Below, one piece after another: positions 12,520 to 26,400 of a DNA stretch of 64,000 nucleotides. Where the stretch lies: NCBI RefSeq assembly GCF_027409185.1, contig NC_084478.1, forward strand, positions 84,613,624 to 84,677,623. Reading direction: 5' to 3'. Position 1 is the stretch's first letter, and each line of letters opens with the position of its first letter. A program made the position numbers and the translations under genes. The notes under the pieces are model-generated. The model ran no database searches. It was not told the DNA's origin and saw only the letters and a program-made list of their open reading frames with translations. This DNA is from Cynocephalus volans. Taxonomy: Eukaryota; Chordata; Mammalia; Dermoptera; Cynocephalidae.

Positions 12520-13604
12520 TTTTTTTATTAGCATATTCATTATTATAAGTCATACTTATTCTTTATGCCCCTTATCCAATCTCTCTCTTTTCCCCTCCCC
12601 TTCACCTTCCAGGGCTTCCAGTCCTTCTAGGTTTTATAGGTGTTCTTTGGTGGTATTAGACCTTCATTAGTTAATATCAAACTCTGTCTCTGATCTGTGG
12701 GTATTTTGTTTTTCCTTCCAGTTTTGTGTTGGATTATTCACTGTGCCCATCACATAAACTCTGGAACTAATTTGTTGTCCTAGGCTTACTTCTAAAATCG
12801 AGGAACTTCCTGTGAGTACCAGCACTTGAGCCCTGTAGTTGAGCTTAGCTAAATTGCTTCATTGCTGCTGATACCCTGTGGAAGACTTTTTGTGCAGTTC
12901 AGGTTTTAATGGTTGATCTTATATGTACTTCTGGGTCTCATGAGGTCTGGTACATCTGGGTTGTGTGGGAACTCTGGTCTGGGCCTGAGTCTTTTCAGCA
13001 AACTGCACTCCCTGCAATTCCATATTCCTGACCAGTCTCCACTGAGTGGTCCTGCACTGATTGTAGGGCAGATCAGCTGTACATGCTGTGTTCCAATGTT
13101 CCCCTGTTGGGCCTATCTGCCCCACCACCTGCACTCCAAACACTTCCCATAGGACAGGCCATGTGCTGGTCCCTTGCAATGACTCACCAGCCTCTGAGTG
13201 GCTCCATTTTTCAGTTGTCTGTGGCTCCTCCTACGTGGGTACACAGGAACCCTGTTACTGGTCTTGCTGGCCTGGGGGCCACCAATGCCCTCTTCTCCCC
13301 TGCAGCCTCCAAGCAACTTCATATGGGGAGCATAAATGTGGCTTTTGGCAGCTCTTGCTCCATGTACTCACCAGCTCCAGGCTTAAAGAGGCCAGAGATC
13401 AAAATGGTGGCAGTGATCATTTCTTTCTCTCATTGTGCCTTCTCCTGCCTTCATGAACTCCATAGGTCTCTCTTCCTCTTCCCCTGAGCTATAGCAGCCT
13501 AAGCTTGGCTGTCATTGTTTTTTAATAGTTGCAGATTGGTTGATTTGTGGGAGAGAGTAACGCTGGGAATCATCTATCCCACCATGTTGACCAGAAGCCC
13601 TACC
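12520..13604 (-). mobile_element. Internally deleted L1 derivative (3' UTR joined to 5' UTR), antisense
   Basis: Begins with a short L1 3' UTR (12,520-12,612) and jumps, at about 12,615, directly into L1 5' UTR sequence. It ends at about 13,600 with the L1 5' end (CAACATGGTGGGATAG on the minus strand). ORF1 and ORF2 are absent. The 5' UTR part (from CTTCCAGTCCTTCTAGG) matches 62,879-63,870 and 47,780-48,290 nearly word for word. It is a shorter relative of the ORF-less elements at 42,746 and 61,752. Long open frames at 13,083-13,487 are not conserved coding sequence. Confidence 0.75.
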
Positions 13605-13605
13605 A

Positions 13606-15452
13606 GTGAGTATTATATTTGTATATGTTTTCATCTTAGTAATTAGCATCCTTTCATTTCAGCTTGAAGAGCTCACTTTAATATTTTTTGTAAGGCACAT
13701 CTAGTGGTGGTAAGATTCCTCAGCTTTTTGGGGGGAATGTATTTTTATTTTATTCTTTTTTTAAGGACAGCTTTGCCATGTGAAATATTCTTGGCCGTCA
13801 GTTTTTTCTTTTCAGCACTTTTATATTATACCATATTCCCTGGTCTGAAAATTTTCTGCTGAGTAATCTGCTGATAGCCTTATGAATCTTCCCTATTTAT
13901 GTGACATGCCTCTTTTCTTATACTGCTTTCAAAATTCCCTATGTATTTTATTTTTGACAGTTTGATTATAATGTGTGTAGGTAAAGTCTTCTTTGATTTG
14001 AATGTTTGGGAATCTTTGAGCTTTATGTACCTGATGTCCATATCTCTCCCCATATTTGAGAAAATTTCAGGCGTATTTCTTTAAATAAACATTCTACTTC
14101 TTTCTCTCTCTCTTTTCATTCTGAAACTTCCATAATGTTAATGTTAGCTCTCTTGATAGTTTCCCATAAGTCCTGTAGGCTTGCTTCCTTCCTTTTAATT
14201 TTTTTCTCCTCTTTCTTGATAATTTTAAATTGTCTTCAAGTCCATTCATTCTTACTTTTTCTTGATCAAATCTCCTACTGAAATTTTTAGTAGTCATTGT
14301 ATTCCTCAGTTCCATATTTCTTCTTGGTTATTTTTTGCTTCCTATCTCTTTGTCAAACTTTTCATTTTCTTCTGTTGATTTCCTGACTTTTTTTTAAAAA
14401 AGTTTATCTGTGATTCTTGTGGCTTGATGAGCCTATTTGGGGGGGGGGGGGACAATTGTTTTGAACTATTTTTCAGGCAATTTATGGATATTTATTTCTT
14501 TGGGATCAGTTCATAGAAGTTTTTCCTTTGTGTTTACCATGCAAATTTATTATATTCATTTGTAGGTCTCATATTCTCCTAATTTTTTATAAACCTTATA
14601 GCTTTGCATAGGTGCTGTACATTTGAAGAAACAGTTACCTCTTCCAAACTTTGTGGACTGGCTTTGGTAAGAAAATACCTTCACCTATGGGGGTCAGGGG
14701 GCATCCTGGAGTATGTTGTGGCACTGGGTCTAGTGGTATGGCTCACCAAGTTGTGGCTTTGGATCATTGGGTGCATGATGTCTTATTGTTTTAGACACCT
14801 GAGGACCATGACATTAACAATTGCATGGACTTTGGTGATGAGAGCTGTAGGAGGTCTTCATTAGCTGTGAAGGGTGTTGTTGTAAAGTGGCACCTCTGGG
14901 TCCAGTGGCAAGGGACTGGGGCAGGGAACAGTGAAGGCTGATACTGGCAATGTGCATGCTTTGGTCTGAATGTCAGCTGTCTACATGCATGCATATAGTT
15001 GCAGGGGCCAGCTGTGACCACAAGCACAGTGATGAGGGCCAGTAATGAGAGTCAGGGCTAGCTGCTTGTACATATATATCTGTAGGTGCTGGAGCTGGTG
15101 GTGTGCATACATGCAGCTGCCAATGCCAACTGAAAGTACACACATGGTGATGGGAGCTGCAAATAGGGATCAAATGGCTGCATGTGCATGCACAGCATTG
15201 GTGAACTGAGCTGGATGTGTGCATGTGCATGGCTGCAGGGACAGCAGGAGAGAGTGTAGCAGCATGAACCAGCAATGTGGGTTGGGATGGTTATTTGTGC
15301 ATGTGCAGCTGTGGGGTCTAAAGCCTGTGGTGTTCACATGCATGGCTGCAGGGGTTTGCTTCAGGTTCATGCAAGGTGGTGGGAGCTGGGGCAGATTGCA
15401 GGGGCCCATGTCATTTGCAGTTATATGTGCAGTGACTGAAAAGACACAGTAA
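13606..15452 (-). mobile_element. Older L1, antisense: ORF1 and 5' UTR
   Basis: Decayed antisense ORF1 (13,606-14,430; the coiled-coil part is at 14,315-14,094 minus). The 5' UTR follows (14,450-15,452), with loosely repeated TGCATGTGCATG-type words that open long Cys/His-rich shadow frames. A run of 12 G lies at about 14,441-14,452. Higher divergence than the L1s at 17,913-28,217. Confidence 0.72.
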
Positions 15453-17912
15453 ATTGTGGTTGATTATAGTCACCTCCCACTAATATAGAACACTAAGAGT
15501 TATCCTTCCCATCTAGCTATACGTTTGTATCTGTAAACCAACCTCTCCATATCCCCCTTACCCTTCCCAGCCTCTGGTAACCACCATTCTACTCTCTACT
15601 TTGATGAGATGAATTGTTATCTCCCACATATGAGTGAGAAAATGTGGTATTTATCTTCCTATGCCTGACTTATTTCACTTAGTATAATGTCTTCCAGGCT
15701 TATCCATGTTGCCACAAATGACAGAATTTTATTCTTTTTTTATGGCTAAATAGTATTCCATTGTTTATAAACCACATTATCCATTCATCTGCTGATGGGA
15801 ATTTAGGTTGATTCCTTATCTTGAATATTGTGAATAGTGGTGCAGTAAATATAAAATGCAGATACCTCTTCAGTATACTGATTTTTTTCCTTTGGACTAA
15901 CACCCAGTAGTGGAGTGGCTGGATCGTGTAGTAGTTATATTTTTAGTTTTTTTGAGGAACCTCCATACTGTTTTCCATAATGGCTGTACAAATTCACTTT
16001 CCACTAACAATGTATAAGAGTTCCGTTTCCTCTACATTCTCACCAGCATTTATTTTTTGTCTTTTTGATATTAACCATTCTAACTAGGGTGAGATGATAT
16101 CTCATTGTGGTTTTGATTTGCATTTCCCTGATGATTAGTGATGCTGAACTGCTTTTCCTATACATGTAGGCCATTTGTATGTCTTCTTTTGAGAAATGTC
16201 TATTCAGGTCTTTTGCCATTTTAAAATCAGATTATTTGGTTTTTTTTTTGTTTGTTTGTTTGTTTTTGCTGTTGAGTTGTTTGAGTTTCCTGAATATTCT
16301 GAATATTAATCCCTTTTCAAATGAATAGTTTGCAAATATTTTCTCTCACTCTGCAAGTTGACTCTTTACTGTGTTGATTATTTCCTTTTCTGTGCAGAAG
16401 TTTTTTAGTTTGATGTAATCCCATTTGTCTATTTTTGGTCTTTTTGCCTGTGCTTTCAAGGTCTTCTTCATGGAATCATTGCCAAATACAATGTCATGAA
16501 GCATTTTTCCTATGTTTTCTTCTAGTACTTTTGTAGTTTTGGGTATTACATTTAAGTCATTAATTTATTTTGCCTTGATTTTGGTACATGGTGAGAGATA
16601 GGGGTTTACTATCAATCTTCTGCATATGGATATCCAGTTTTCACACACAACTTATTGAATATACTGTCCTTTCCCCAGTGTATTTTCTCAGGGCCTTTGT
16701 CAAAAAATCAGTTGACTGTAAACACATGGATTTATTTTGGGGTCCTCTATTTTGTTCCATTAGGCCATGTGTCTGTTCTTATACCACTACCATGTTGTTT
16801 AGGTCACTAGAGTTCTGTAATATATTTTGACGTCAGTGTGATGCCTCCAGCTTTGTTCTTTTTCTCAGGATTGATCTTGTTATTTGGGGTCTTTTGTGGT
16901 TTCACATGAATTTAGGATTGTCTCTATTTCTATAAATAGTCATTGGTATTTCAATGGAGATTACATTGAATCTATTGATTGCTTTCAGAAGTATGTTCAT
17001 TTTGACGAAATCAATTTCTCCAATCCTTGAACAAGGGAAGACATTAATTTTTTTATTTTTGAGTCCTCTTTAATTTTTTTTAATCAGTGTTCTGTAGTTT
17101 TCATTGTAGAGAACTTTCACTTCCTTGGTTAGATTTATTCCTAAATCTTTTATTTTATTCATAGCAATTGAAAAAGGGTTGCTTTCTTGTTTTCTTTTTA
17201 TGCTAATTAGTTGCTGGTGTATAGAAATGTTACTGATTTTTCTGTGTTGACTGTGTATTTTGCAACTTTAGTGAATTTGTTCATCAGTTCTAAGAGTTTT
17301 TTGGTGCAGTCTTTAGTTTCTTTTATATATAAGATTATATCATCTACGAAAGGGAGACAATATGACTTCCTTTTTTTTCAATTTGGATGCCCTTTATTTC
17401 TTTCTCTATCCTCATAATTTTGGCTAGGACTTCCAGTACTATATTCAATAGGCGTGGTGAAAGTGGGTATCTTTGTCTTGTTTCTATTTTTAGAGGAACT
17501 CTTTCAACTTTTCCCCATTCAGTGTAATGGTAGTAGTGAGTTTGTCCTAAATGGACTTTATTGTGTTAAGGTATGTGCATTCTATACCTAATATGTTGAC
17601 AGTTTTTAATCAAGAATGGATGTTGAATTTTATCAAATGCTTTTCTACATCTATTGAGATGATCCTACATTTTTTGTCTTTCACTTGGTTGATGTGATGT
17701 ATACATGTATTAATTTGTACATGTTGAACCACTAGCATCTATGGAATAAAACAAATCCCACTTGATCATGGTATATAATCTATTTGATATGTTGTTAGAA
17801 TCCGCTTGCTAGAATTTTGTTGAAGATTTTTGCTTGTATGTTCAATAGGGATATTGGCTTGTGGTTTTTAAAAATTTACTGTGTCCTTGACTAAATTTGG
17901 TATCAGGGTCAT
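15453..17912 (-). mobile_element. Older L1 3' half, antisense
   Basis: 3' UTR (15,453-15,610) followed by antisense ORF2 from its C-terminus to the reverse transcriptase, with many stops. Breaks off within the RT at about 17,912, where the poly(T) of the next antisense L1 starts. (TTTG)n at about 16,245-16,266. Confidence 0.8.
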
Positions 17913-20900
17913 GTTTTTTTTTTAACTTAAAAAAATTGAAACATAATTGTATATATCTGTGGGATACATAATTGAATATCAATACCTGTGTGCAATATGG
18001 GATGTGCAAATCAGGATACTTAGTATATTCAACATTACGAAATGTAATCTTTTTTAAATGTCTTTTTACCAATTTATTGCTAATCCTCCTTTTCCCTTCC
18101 CCTTTCTCATCTCTGGTGTCCTCAGTTCTGTTCCTCTCCTTTTGAAAGTTAAGAGAATTAGGTAGTTATTGTATCTTTATTTTTTAATTCATTTGTTTAT
18201 TTTTTTTAGTTCCCACTTATGAATGAGGACATGAGGTATTTCTCTTTCTGTGCCTGGATTATTTCACTTAATATAATTTTCTCTAAGTTCATTCATGTTG
18301 CTGCAAATGGCAGAATTTCATTCTTTTTATGGCAGAGTACTATTTAATTGTGTGTATATACCTTATTTTTCTGATCCAGTCATCCATTGATGGACATTTA
18401 CATTGGGTCCAACTCTTGGCTATTGTAAATGTAGCTATGATAAACCTGGCAGTGCAGGTATTCCTTCTACATGATGATCCCCATTCCTTTGGATATATAC
18501 CCAGCAGTGGGATTGCTGGATAGCATGGTAGTTCTATCTGTGTTTAAAGAACCTCCATACTGTTTTCTATAATGGCTGCACCAATTTAGATTGCCACCAA
18601 CAGTCAACAGTGTAGGAGGGTTTCCCTTTCTCCTTGTCCTTGCCAGAACTTGCTATTCTCTTTCTTTTTGAAAATAGCTTTTCAAACTGGGGTGAGATAA
18701 TATCTCAATGTGGTTTTAATTTTCATTTCCCTGATGCTTAGTGAGGCAGAGAATTTTTTCGTTTGTTGGCCATTTGTATATCTACTTTTGAGAAGTGTCT
18801 AGTCAGCTCCATTGCTCATTTTTTAATCAGCATACCTTTTTTTTACTGTTAAAATGTTTGAGTTCCTTGTATATACTGAATATTAATCCCTTGTCAGTTG
18901 CACAGTTTGCAGATATTTTCTTTCACTCTGTAGGTTGTCTTTTCATGCTGTTAATTGTTTCTTTTGCTGTATAGAAGCTGTTCAGGTTGATATAATCCCA
19001 TTTGTTTATTTTTCTTTTGTAGCCTATGCTTTTAGGTCATATTAATAAAGTCTTTGCCCAGTCTTACTTCCTGAAGTGTTTTCCCTATGTATTCTTTTAG
19101 GAATTTTATAGTTTCAGCTCTTATATTTAAGGCTTTAATCCATTTTGAGTTGATTTTGGCATATAGTGAGAAGTACAGGCCCAGTTTCATTGTTATACAT
19201 ATGGATGTCCAGTTTTCCCAGCAAAATTTATTGAAGAGGGAGTCTTTTCCCCAATATAGGTTTTTAGTGCCTTTGTCAAAGATCAGTTGGCTATAAGGAT
19301 GTGGGTTGATTTCTGGGTTATCCATTCTGTTGCATTGGTCTGAGTGTCTGTATTTATGCCAATACCATGTTGTTTTGTTTACTATAGCGTTATAGTATAA
19401 TTTGAAGTCAAGTAATGTAATGCCTTTGGCTTCATTTTACTTTTTTCAGCATTGTTTGGTTATTCATGGTGTTTTGTTGTTCCAGATGAATGTTAGGGCT
19501 GTCTTTTCCATTTCTGTGAAGAATGCCATTGGTATTTTGATGGGGATTGCATTGAATCTGTAGATAGCTTTGGGTAGTATGGATATTTTCATAATATTAA
19601 TTCTTCCAGTTGAAGAGCATGGAATATCTTTCCATCTTTTTGTGTCCACTTTAATTTCTTTCAACAGTGATTTGTAGTTCTTATTGTAGAGATCTTTTAC
19701 CTCCTTGGTTAAATTTATTCCTAAGTATTATATATTTTTTGCTGACTATCTTAAATTGGCTTGCTTTATTGATTTCTTTTTCTGCTAGGTTGTTGTTGGA
19801 GTATAAAAACTACTGATTTTTGAGTGTTGATTTTGTATCTTGCAACTTTATTGAAATTGTTCACTAGCTCTAATATCTTTTTGGCAGAGTGTGTAGCTTT
19901 TTCTGTATATAGGATCATGTCATCTGCAAACAGGGACACTTTGATTTTTCTTTTCCAGTCTGGATACCCTTTATTTATTTCTCTTGCCTGATCGTTCTGT
20001 CTATTAATTACATATTATGTTAAATAGAAGTGGTGAGAGTGGGCATCCTTCTCTTGTTCCTGTTCTCAAGCTCTCAGCTTTTCTCTATTCAGGATGATAT
20101 TGGCATTGGGGTTTTCATATATGGCATTTATTGTTTTGAGATACTTTCCTTCTATACCTTATTAGCTGAGAGTCTTCATGATGAAGTGGTGTTGGATATG
20201 TCAAATGATTTTTTTGTGTGTCTATTGGTATGATCATATGCTTTTTGTACTTGAGTTTGTTGATATGCTCTATCAAATTTATTGACTTGCCTAAGTGGAC
20301 CCATCCTTGCATCACTGGGATGAATTCCACTTGATCATGGCATTTAATATTTTTGTTGTGTTGCTGTATTCTGCTTAACATTTTTTTGAGGATATTTGTG
20401 TCTTTGGTTTTGGTATCAGGGTGATGCTGGCTTCTTAGAATAAATTTGGTGGAATGGCCTCTCTTTTAACTTTTTGGAATAGTTTGAAGAGAGTTGGTAT
20501 TAATTCCTTTTTGAAGGCTTGGTAGAATTCACCAGTAACATCATTTGGTCCTTGGTTTTTCTTGGTTGGGAGACTGCTGATTACTCTTTTAAACTCATTG
20601 CTTATAATCAATCTGTTCAGGTTTTCTATGTCTTCTTGGTTCTGTCCTGGTAGTTTGTATGTGCCTAGAAATGTGTCCATTTCCTCCATGTTTTCAAATT
20701 TGTTAGCATAACGTTGTTTATAATCATCTCTAATGATACTTTGTATTTCTGCTGTGTCCTTTGTAATATCTCCTTTTTAATTTCTGATTTTTGTTATTTG
20801 GATCTTCTCTCTTCTTTTTCTTAGTTAGCCTAGTTTATGTTTTTTCTATTTTGTTTATCTTCTCAAAAATCCAGCTCTTCGTTTCATTGATCTTTTGTAT

Positions 20901-22984
20901 CTTTTTTTGTTTTTTGGTCTTGATTTCATTTCATTATGCCCTGATCTTAATTATTTCTTCCTACCTACTAATTTTGGAATTGTATTATTCTTGTTTTTAA
21001 ATGTCTTTGAGATGTAGCAATAGATCGTTTATTTGAATGTTTTCTATTCTTTTGACGTAGGCTTTATTGCAATAAAATCCCCTCAGTAATGGGATTGCAG
21101 TATTCCACAGGTTTTGGTATTATGTGTCTTTGTTTTAATTAATTTCAAGAAATTTTTTTATTTCCTTTTAAATTTTTCCTTGGTCTCATTCATTGTTCAG
21201 GAGCATGTTGTGTAATATCATGTATTTGTATAGTTTTCAGGGTTACACTTGTTATTGATTCTTGTTTTAATCCATTGTGGTCTGAAAAGATACCTGAAAT
21301 GATTTAAATTTTTTGAAATCTGTTGAGGCTTTATTTGTGACCTAGTATGTAGTCTGTCTTGGAGAATGTTCCATGTGTTGATGAGAAGAATGTATATTTT
21401 GTAGTTGGATGAAATTTTTGTAGATATCTGCCAAGTCTAATTGATCTAAGGTGTGGTTTAAATCCTGTGCTTCTCTGTTGATTTGTTGCCTAGATGTGTC
21501 CAATTCTGAGAAAGGGGTGTTCAGGTCCCCAACTATTATCATGTTGGGGTCTATCTATTTCTTTAGGTCTAATAGTGTTTGCTTCAGATATCTGCTTGTT
21601 CTGGTGTTTTGTGCATATATTTTTATGATGTTATGTCTTCTTGCTGTGTACATCCTTTTATCAATATATAATGGACTTCTTTGTCTCTTTTTATGGTTTT
21701 TGGTTTAAAGTCTTTTTTATCCAAAATAAGAATAGCTACTACTGCTCATTTTTGGATTCTGTTTGCATGGTCTATAATTTTTTATCCCCTCACTATTAGT
21801 CTGTGTGTGTCTTTACAAGTGAGGTAAGTCTATTTTTGACAGCATATAGTCAGGTTTAGTTTTTTAATGCAATCAGTCAGTCTGTGTCTTTTGACTGGGG
21901 AATTTAATCCACTTACATTTAGGGTTGTTATTGAAAGGTATTGTCTTGCTCCCAGCATTTTATCAATTTTTGTTTGGCTGTTATAATATCTTTTGTTCCT
22001 TTCTTCCCCTTTTATTATGTCTTTGGTGTTTGTTGGTTCTTTGAGTTGGTAAGATACAGTTTCTTTCTCTTTCTCTTTCTTCTTTGCATTTTTGTTCTAC
22101 CAGTGGGTTTTGTTGTTTCTTGTGTATTCATGGTAGTGGTGAACTTTTTTTTGGATTCTACATGCAGGACTCCCTTGAGGCTTTCTTGTAGGACTCTTTG
22201 TGTGGTGGTGAATTTCTGCAGGTTTTGTCTGTCTGGGAAAGAGACTATTTCACCTTCATTTCAGAAGGGTAGCATTACTGGCTATAGTATTTTTGGCTGC
22301 CAGTTTTGTTTTTTTTCTTTTAGTATTTTGAATCTATCATGCCATTCTCTTCTGGCCTGTAGAGTTTGTTGAGAAGTCTGCTGTTAGTCTGATAGGGATT
22401 CCCTTATAGATGACTTGATGTTTTTGTCTTGCTGTTTTTAGGATTCTCCCTTTGTTTTTGAGATTTGCCTATTTGACTATAAAGTGTCTCAAAGAGAACA
22501 TTTTTGGACTGAAAGTGTTTGGGGATTTTTGAGACTCTGGGATCTGAAGGACTATGTCTCTGCTTATTCCTGGGATGTTTTCCACTATTATTTCATAGAA
22601 TATGTTTTCAATGCCGTTTCCTTTCTACTCCCCTTCTGGAACACCCAAGATTCAGATGTTTGTGCAGTTAAGGTTGTCTGCAAACTCTCTTAGGTTTCTT
22701 CATTTTTGAAAATTTTTTTTCTTTTCTTTTGTCCACCTGAGTTGTTTTAGAAAGACTGTCTGCAAGATCAGAAATTCTTTCTTCTCTTTGCTCTAGTCTA
22801 TTGTTTAATCTCTTGGTTCTGTTTTTTTATTTCATTGAATGAATCGTTCAGTTCCAGGGGTTGTGCTACATTCTTCTTAAGGTATTAATTTCTTTGTAAA
22901 TTTCCCACTTCATATCCTGGGTACCTTTTCTTATTTCATTATATTGTCTGAGTCTTCTTTTTGTTTTATAATATTGTTGTTAAA
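17913..22984 (-). mobile_element. L1, antisense, 5' UTR missing (about 5.1 kb)
   Basis: Starts with poly(T)/3' UTR at 17,913. ORF2 runs antisense from about 18,200 to 21,950: C-terminal region (19,325-19,032 and 19,664-19,464 minus), RT (20,689-20,115 minus) and endonuclease (about 21,330-21,900, with a GDLN-type word at 21,542-21,342 minus). A spacer and ORF1 (about 22,150-22,970) follow. Frames are interrupted throughout. It is cut at about 22,984 by the 3' end of another L1. Confidence 0.87.
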
Positions 22985-23424
22985 ACAATGGATTTATTTA
23001 TTTGTTTATTTATTTATTTTTATGGAAACATAATTGACTGTATGGATCTTTGGGGTGGAGCATTGAATATCAATATCTGTGTGCATTAGGAGATGCTCAA
23101 ATCAGGACAATTAGTATATTCGGTGTTATACAAGGATTTCATATTTCATGTCCCTTTACCAGTTCCTCCCTTTCAGCTCTTCCCCTCAACCTTTCCCATC
23201 TCTGGTAACTTCAGTTATGTTCTCTCCTTTTGTTATATCAACACATTATTGTGATTGTTGTATCTTTCTTTTCTCTTTTATTTATATCTTTATTACTTTT
23301 GCTGCTACTTATGAGTGAGGAAATAGGGTATTTCTATTTCTGTGTCTAGCATATTTCCCTTGACATAGTTTTCAATAAATTCATACATGTTGCTGAGAAT
23401 GGCAATATTTCATTCCATTTTTTA
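22985..23424 (-). mobile_element. L1 3' end, antisense, interrupted
   Basis: TTTA-rich tail (22,990-23,022), 3' UTR, and the first part of the antisense ORF2 C-terminus. It stops at about 23,424 where a further L1 tail begins. Confidence 0.75.
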
Positions 23425-26400
23425 TTTTACAATTTATTTTTATTTATTGACTGATTTTAATTTAATTTTATTTTGTTTGGTCAATATAAATAAAATGTAG
23501 TTGATTCTTGTGGCACATTACTGAAACTTCCCACCCTCCTCCATCTCCCCGCTCCCTCCCAACAACCTCATATCTTTTTGCTTGTCATTTCAACTTCAAG
23601 GAATTGGAATTGTTGTGCCTTCTTCCCTCCCCCACCCCCTGTTTATTTGTGTATTTAATTATTTATTTATAGCTCCCACAAATAAATGAGAAGATGTGAT
23701 ATTTCACTTTCTGTGCCTGACTTGTTTCACTTAATATAATTCCCTCTAGGTCCATCCATGCCATTGCACATGGCAGTATTACATTCTTTTTTATAGCAGA
23801 GTAGTATTCCATTGTGTAGATATACCACATTTTCCATATCTACTCATCTGATGATGGACATTTGGGCTGGTTCCAAATCTTAGCTATTGTAAAGAGTTCT
23901 GCAATGAACATTGGAGAATGGGTATACTTATGACTTGAAGATTTCCATTCCTCTGCGTATATTCAAAACAGTGGGATAGCTGGGTCATATGTTAGATCTA
24001 TGTGCAATTGTATGAGGAACCTCCATACCATTTTCCATAGAGGCTTCACCATTTTGCAGTCCCACCAACAATGTATGAGAGTTCCTTTTTCTCCACAACC
24101 TCACCAGCATTTATCCTTCAGTCTTTTGGAGATTAGTCATCCTAACTCTGGGGAGATGGTATCTCTGTGTGGTTTTGATTTGCATTTCCCAAATGCTGAG
24201 TGATGTTGAGCATTTTTTCATATGTCTGTTTGCCATTTGTATATCTTCCTTTGAGAAATGCTTATTTGGCTATTTTGCCCATTTTTTAATTGGGTTACAT
24301 TTTTGTTGTAAAGTTGTTTCAGTGCTTTGTATATTCTGGATATTAATCCTTTGTCAGATGTATATTTTGTAAATATTTTCTCTCATTCTGTTGGTTGTCT
24401 TTTAACTCTGTTAATTGTTTCTTTTGCTGTGCAGAAGCTTTTTAGTTGGATATAATCCCATTTGTTTATTTTTCCTTTAGTTGCCCATGCTTTTGGTGTC
24501 ATATTCATGAAGTCTGTGCCTAGTCCGACTTCCTGGAAAGTTTCCCCTATGTTTTCTATAAGAAGTTTTATTGTTCAATGTGTATATTTAATTCTTTAAT
24601 CCATTTTGAGTTGATTTTAGTATGTGGTGAGAGGTATGGGTCTAGTTTCATTCTCCTGTATATTGATATCCAGTTCTCCCAGCACCATTTGCTGAAGAGG
24701 TAGTCTCTTTTCCAGTGTGTAGACTTGGTGCCTTTGTCAAAGATCAGATGGCTGTAGGTGTGTGGGTTGATTTCTGGATTCTCTATGCTATTCGATTGAT
24801 CAGTGTGTCTGAATTTATAGAAGTACCATACTGTTTTGGTTATTATACCTTTGTAGTATAAAGTCAGGTAGTGTTATGCCTCCAGGTTTTTAATTATTAT
24901 TATTATTATTATTTTGCTCAGGATTGCTTTGGCTATGCATGGTCTATTGTTATTCCATATAAATGTCTGAATATATTTTTCTATTTCTGAGAAGAATGTC
25001 ATTGGAGTTTTGATGGGGATTACATTGAATTTATATATCACTTTGGGTAGTATGGACATTTTCACTATGTTGATTCTTCCAATCCAAGAGCATGGGATAT
25101 CTTTCCATCTTCTTCTGTCCTCTTTCATTTCTCTCAGCAGTGGTTTGTAGTTCTTATTCTAGAGATTTTTCACATCCTTGGTTAACTCAATTCCTAAGTA
25201 TTTTATTTTTTTGGTGGCTATTGTAAATGGGCAAGCTTTCTTGATTTCTCTTTCTCTTTCTCATCCAATAGTGATTGGATGTTCACTATTGGAGAATAGA
25301 AATGCTACTGAGTTTTGTGTGTTGACTTCGTATATTGCATCTTTCCTGAAATCATTTATCAACTCCAAAAGTTTTTTATAGAGGCTTTAGGCTGTTTCAT
25401 ATATAGGATCATGTCATCTGCAAACAGGGACAGTTTGACTTTATCTTTTATAATCTGGATGCCCTTTATTTCCTTCTCTTCTCTGATTGCTCTGGCTAGT
25501 ATTTTCAACACTATGTTGAATAGGAGTGGTGAGAGTGGGCATCATTGTCTAGTTCCTGTTCTTAAGGGAAAAGCTTTCAGCTTTCCCCCATTCAGGATGA
25601 TATTCACAGTGGGTTTATCATATATGGCTTTAATTATGTTGAGATACTTTCCATCTATGCCTAATTTTTAGAGAGTCTTTATCATGGACGAGTGTTGAAT
25701 TTTATCAAATGCTTTTTCAGCATCTATAGAGATGATCATATGATCCTTGTGTTTGATTTCATTGATACGGTGTATCACATTTATTGACTCGCATATGTTG
25801 AACCAAACTTGTATCCCTGGGATGAATCCCACTTGATCATGGTGTATAATTTTGTGTATGTGTTGCTGTATTCTGTTAGCTAGTATTTTATTGAGGATTT
25901 TTGCATCTATATTCATCAAGGATATTGGCCTGTAGTTTTCTTTTTTGTTTGTATCTTTACCTGGTTTTGGTATCAGGGTGATGTTTGCTTCATAGAATGA
26001 CTTTAGGAGAATTACCTCTGTTTCAATCTTTTGGAATAGTTTGTAGAGAATTGGTGTTAATTCCTCTTTGAATGTTTGGTAGAATTCTGCTGTGAATCCA
26101 TCTGGTCATGCTCTTTTCTTTGTTGGGAGCCTTCTAATAGCAGCTTCGTTCTCTTTTATTGTAATTGGTCTGTTCAGATTTTCTACATCTTCTTGGCTCA
26201 CTTTTGGGAGCTTGTGTGTCCAGAAATTTATCCACTTCCTTCAGATTTTCAAATTTGTTGGCATATAGTTGTTTATAGAAGTCTCGAATGATTCCTTATA
26301 TTTCAGAGGTATCAGTTTCAATATCACCTTTTTCAATTCTAATTTTGGTTATTTGTGTCTTCTCTCTTCTTTTTTTAGTTAGCTATGCTAATGGTTTGTC

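Noticed and set aside
13083-13487. 134-codon plus-strand frame
   Set aside because: It falls in an L1 5' UTR; a similar frame appears in the related copy at 63,350-63,757 only because the DNA is homologous.
14791-15452. Cys/His-rich minus-strand frames of 77-100 codons
   Set aside because: Produced by repeated TGCATG-type words in an L1 5' UTR; overlapping frames on both strands, no domain.
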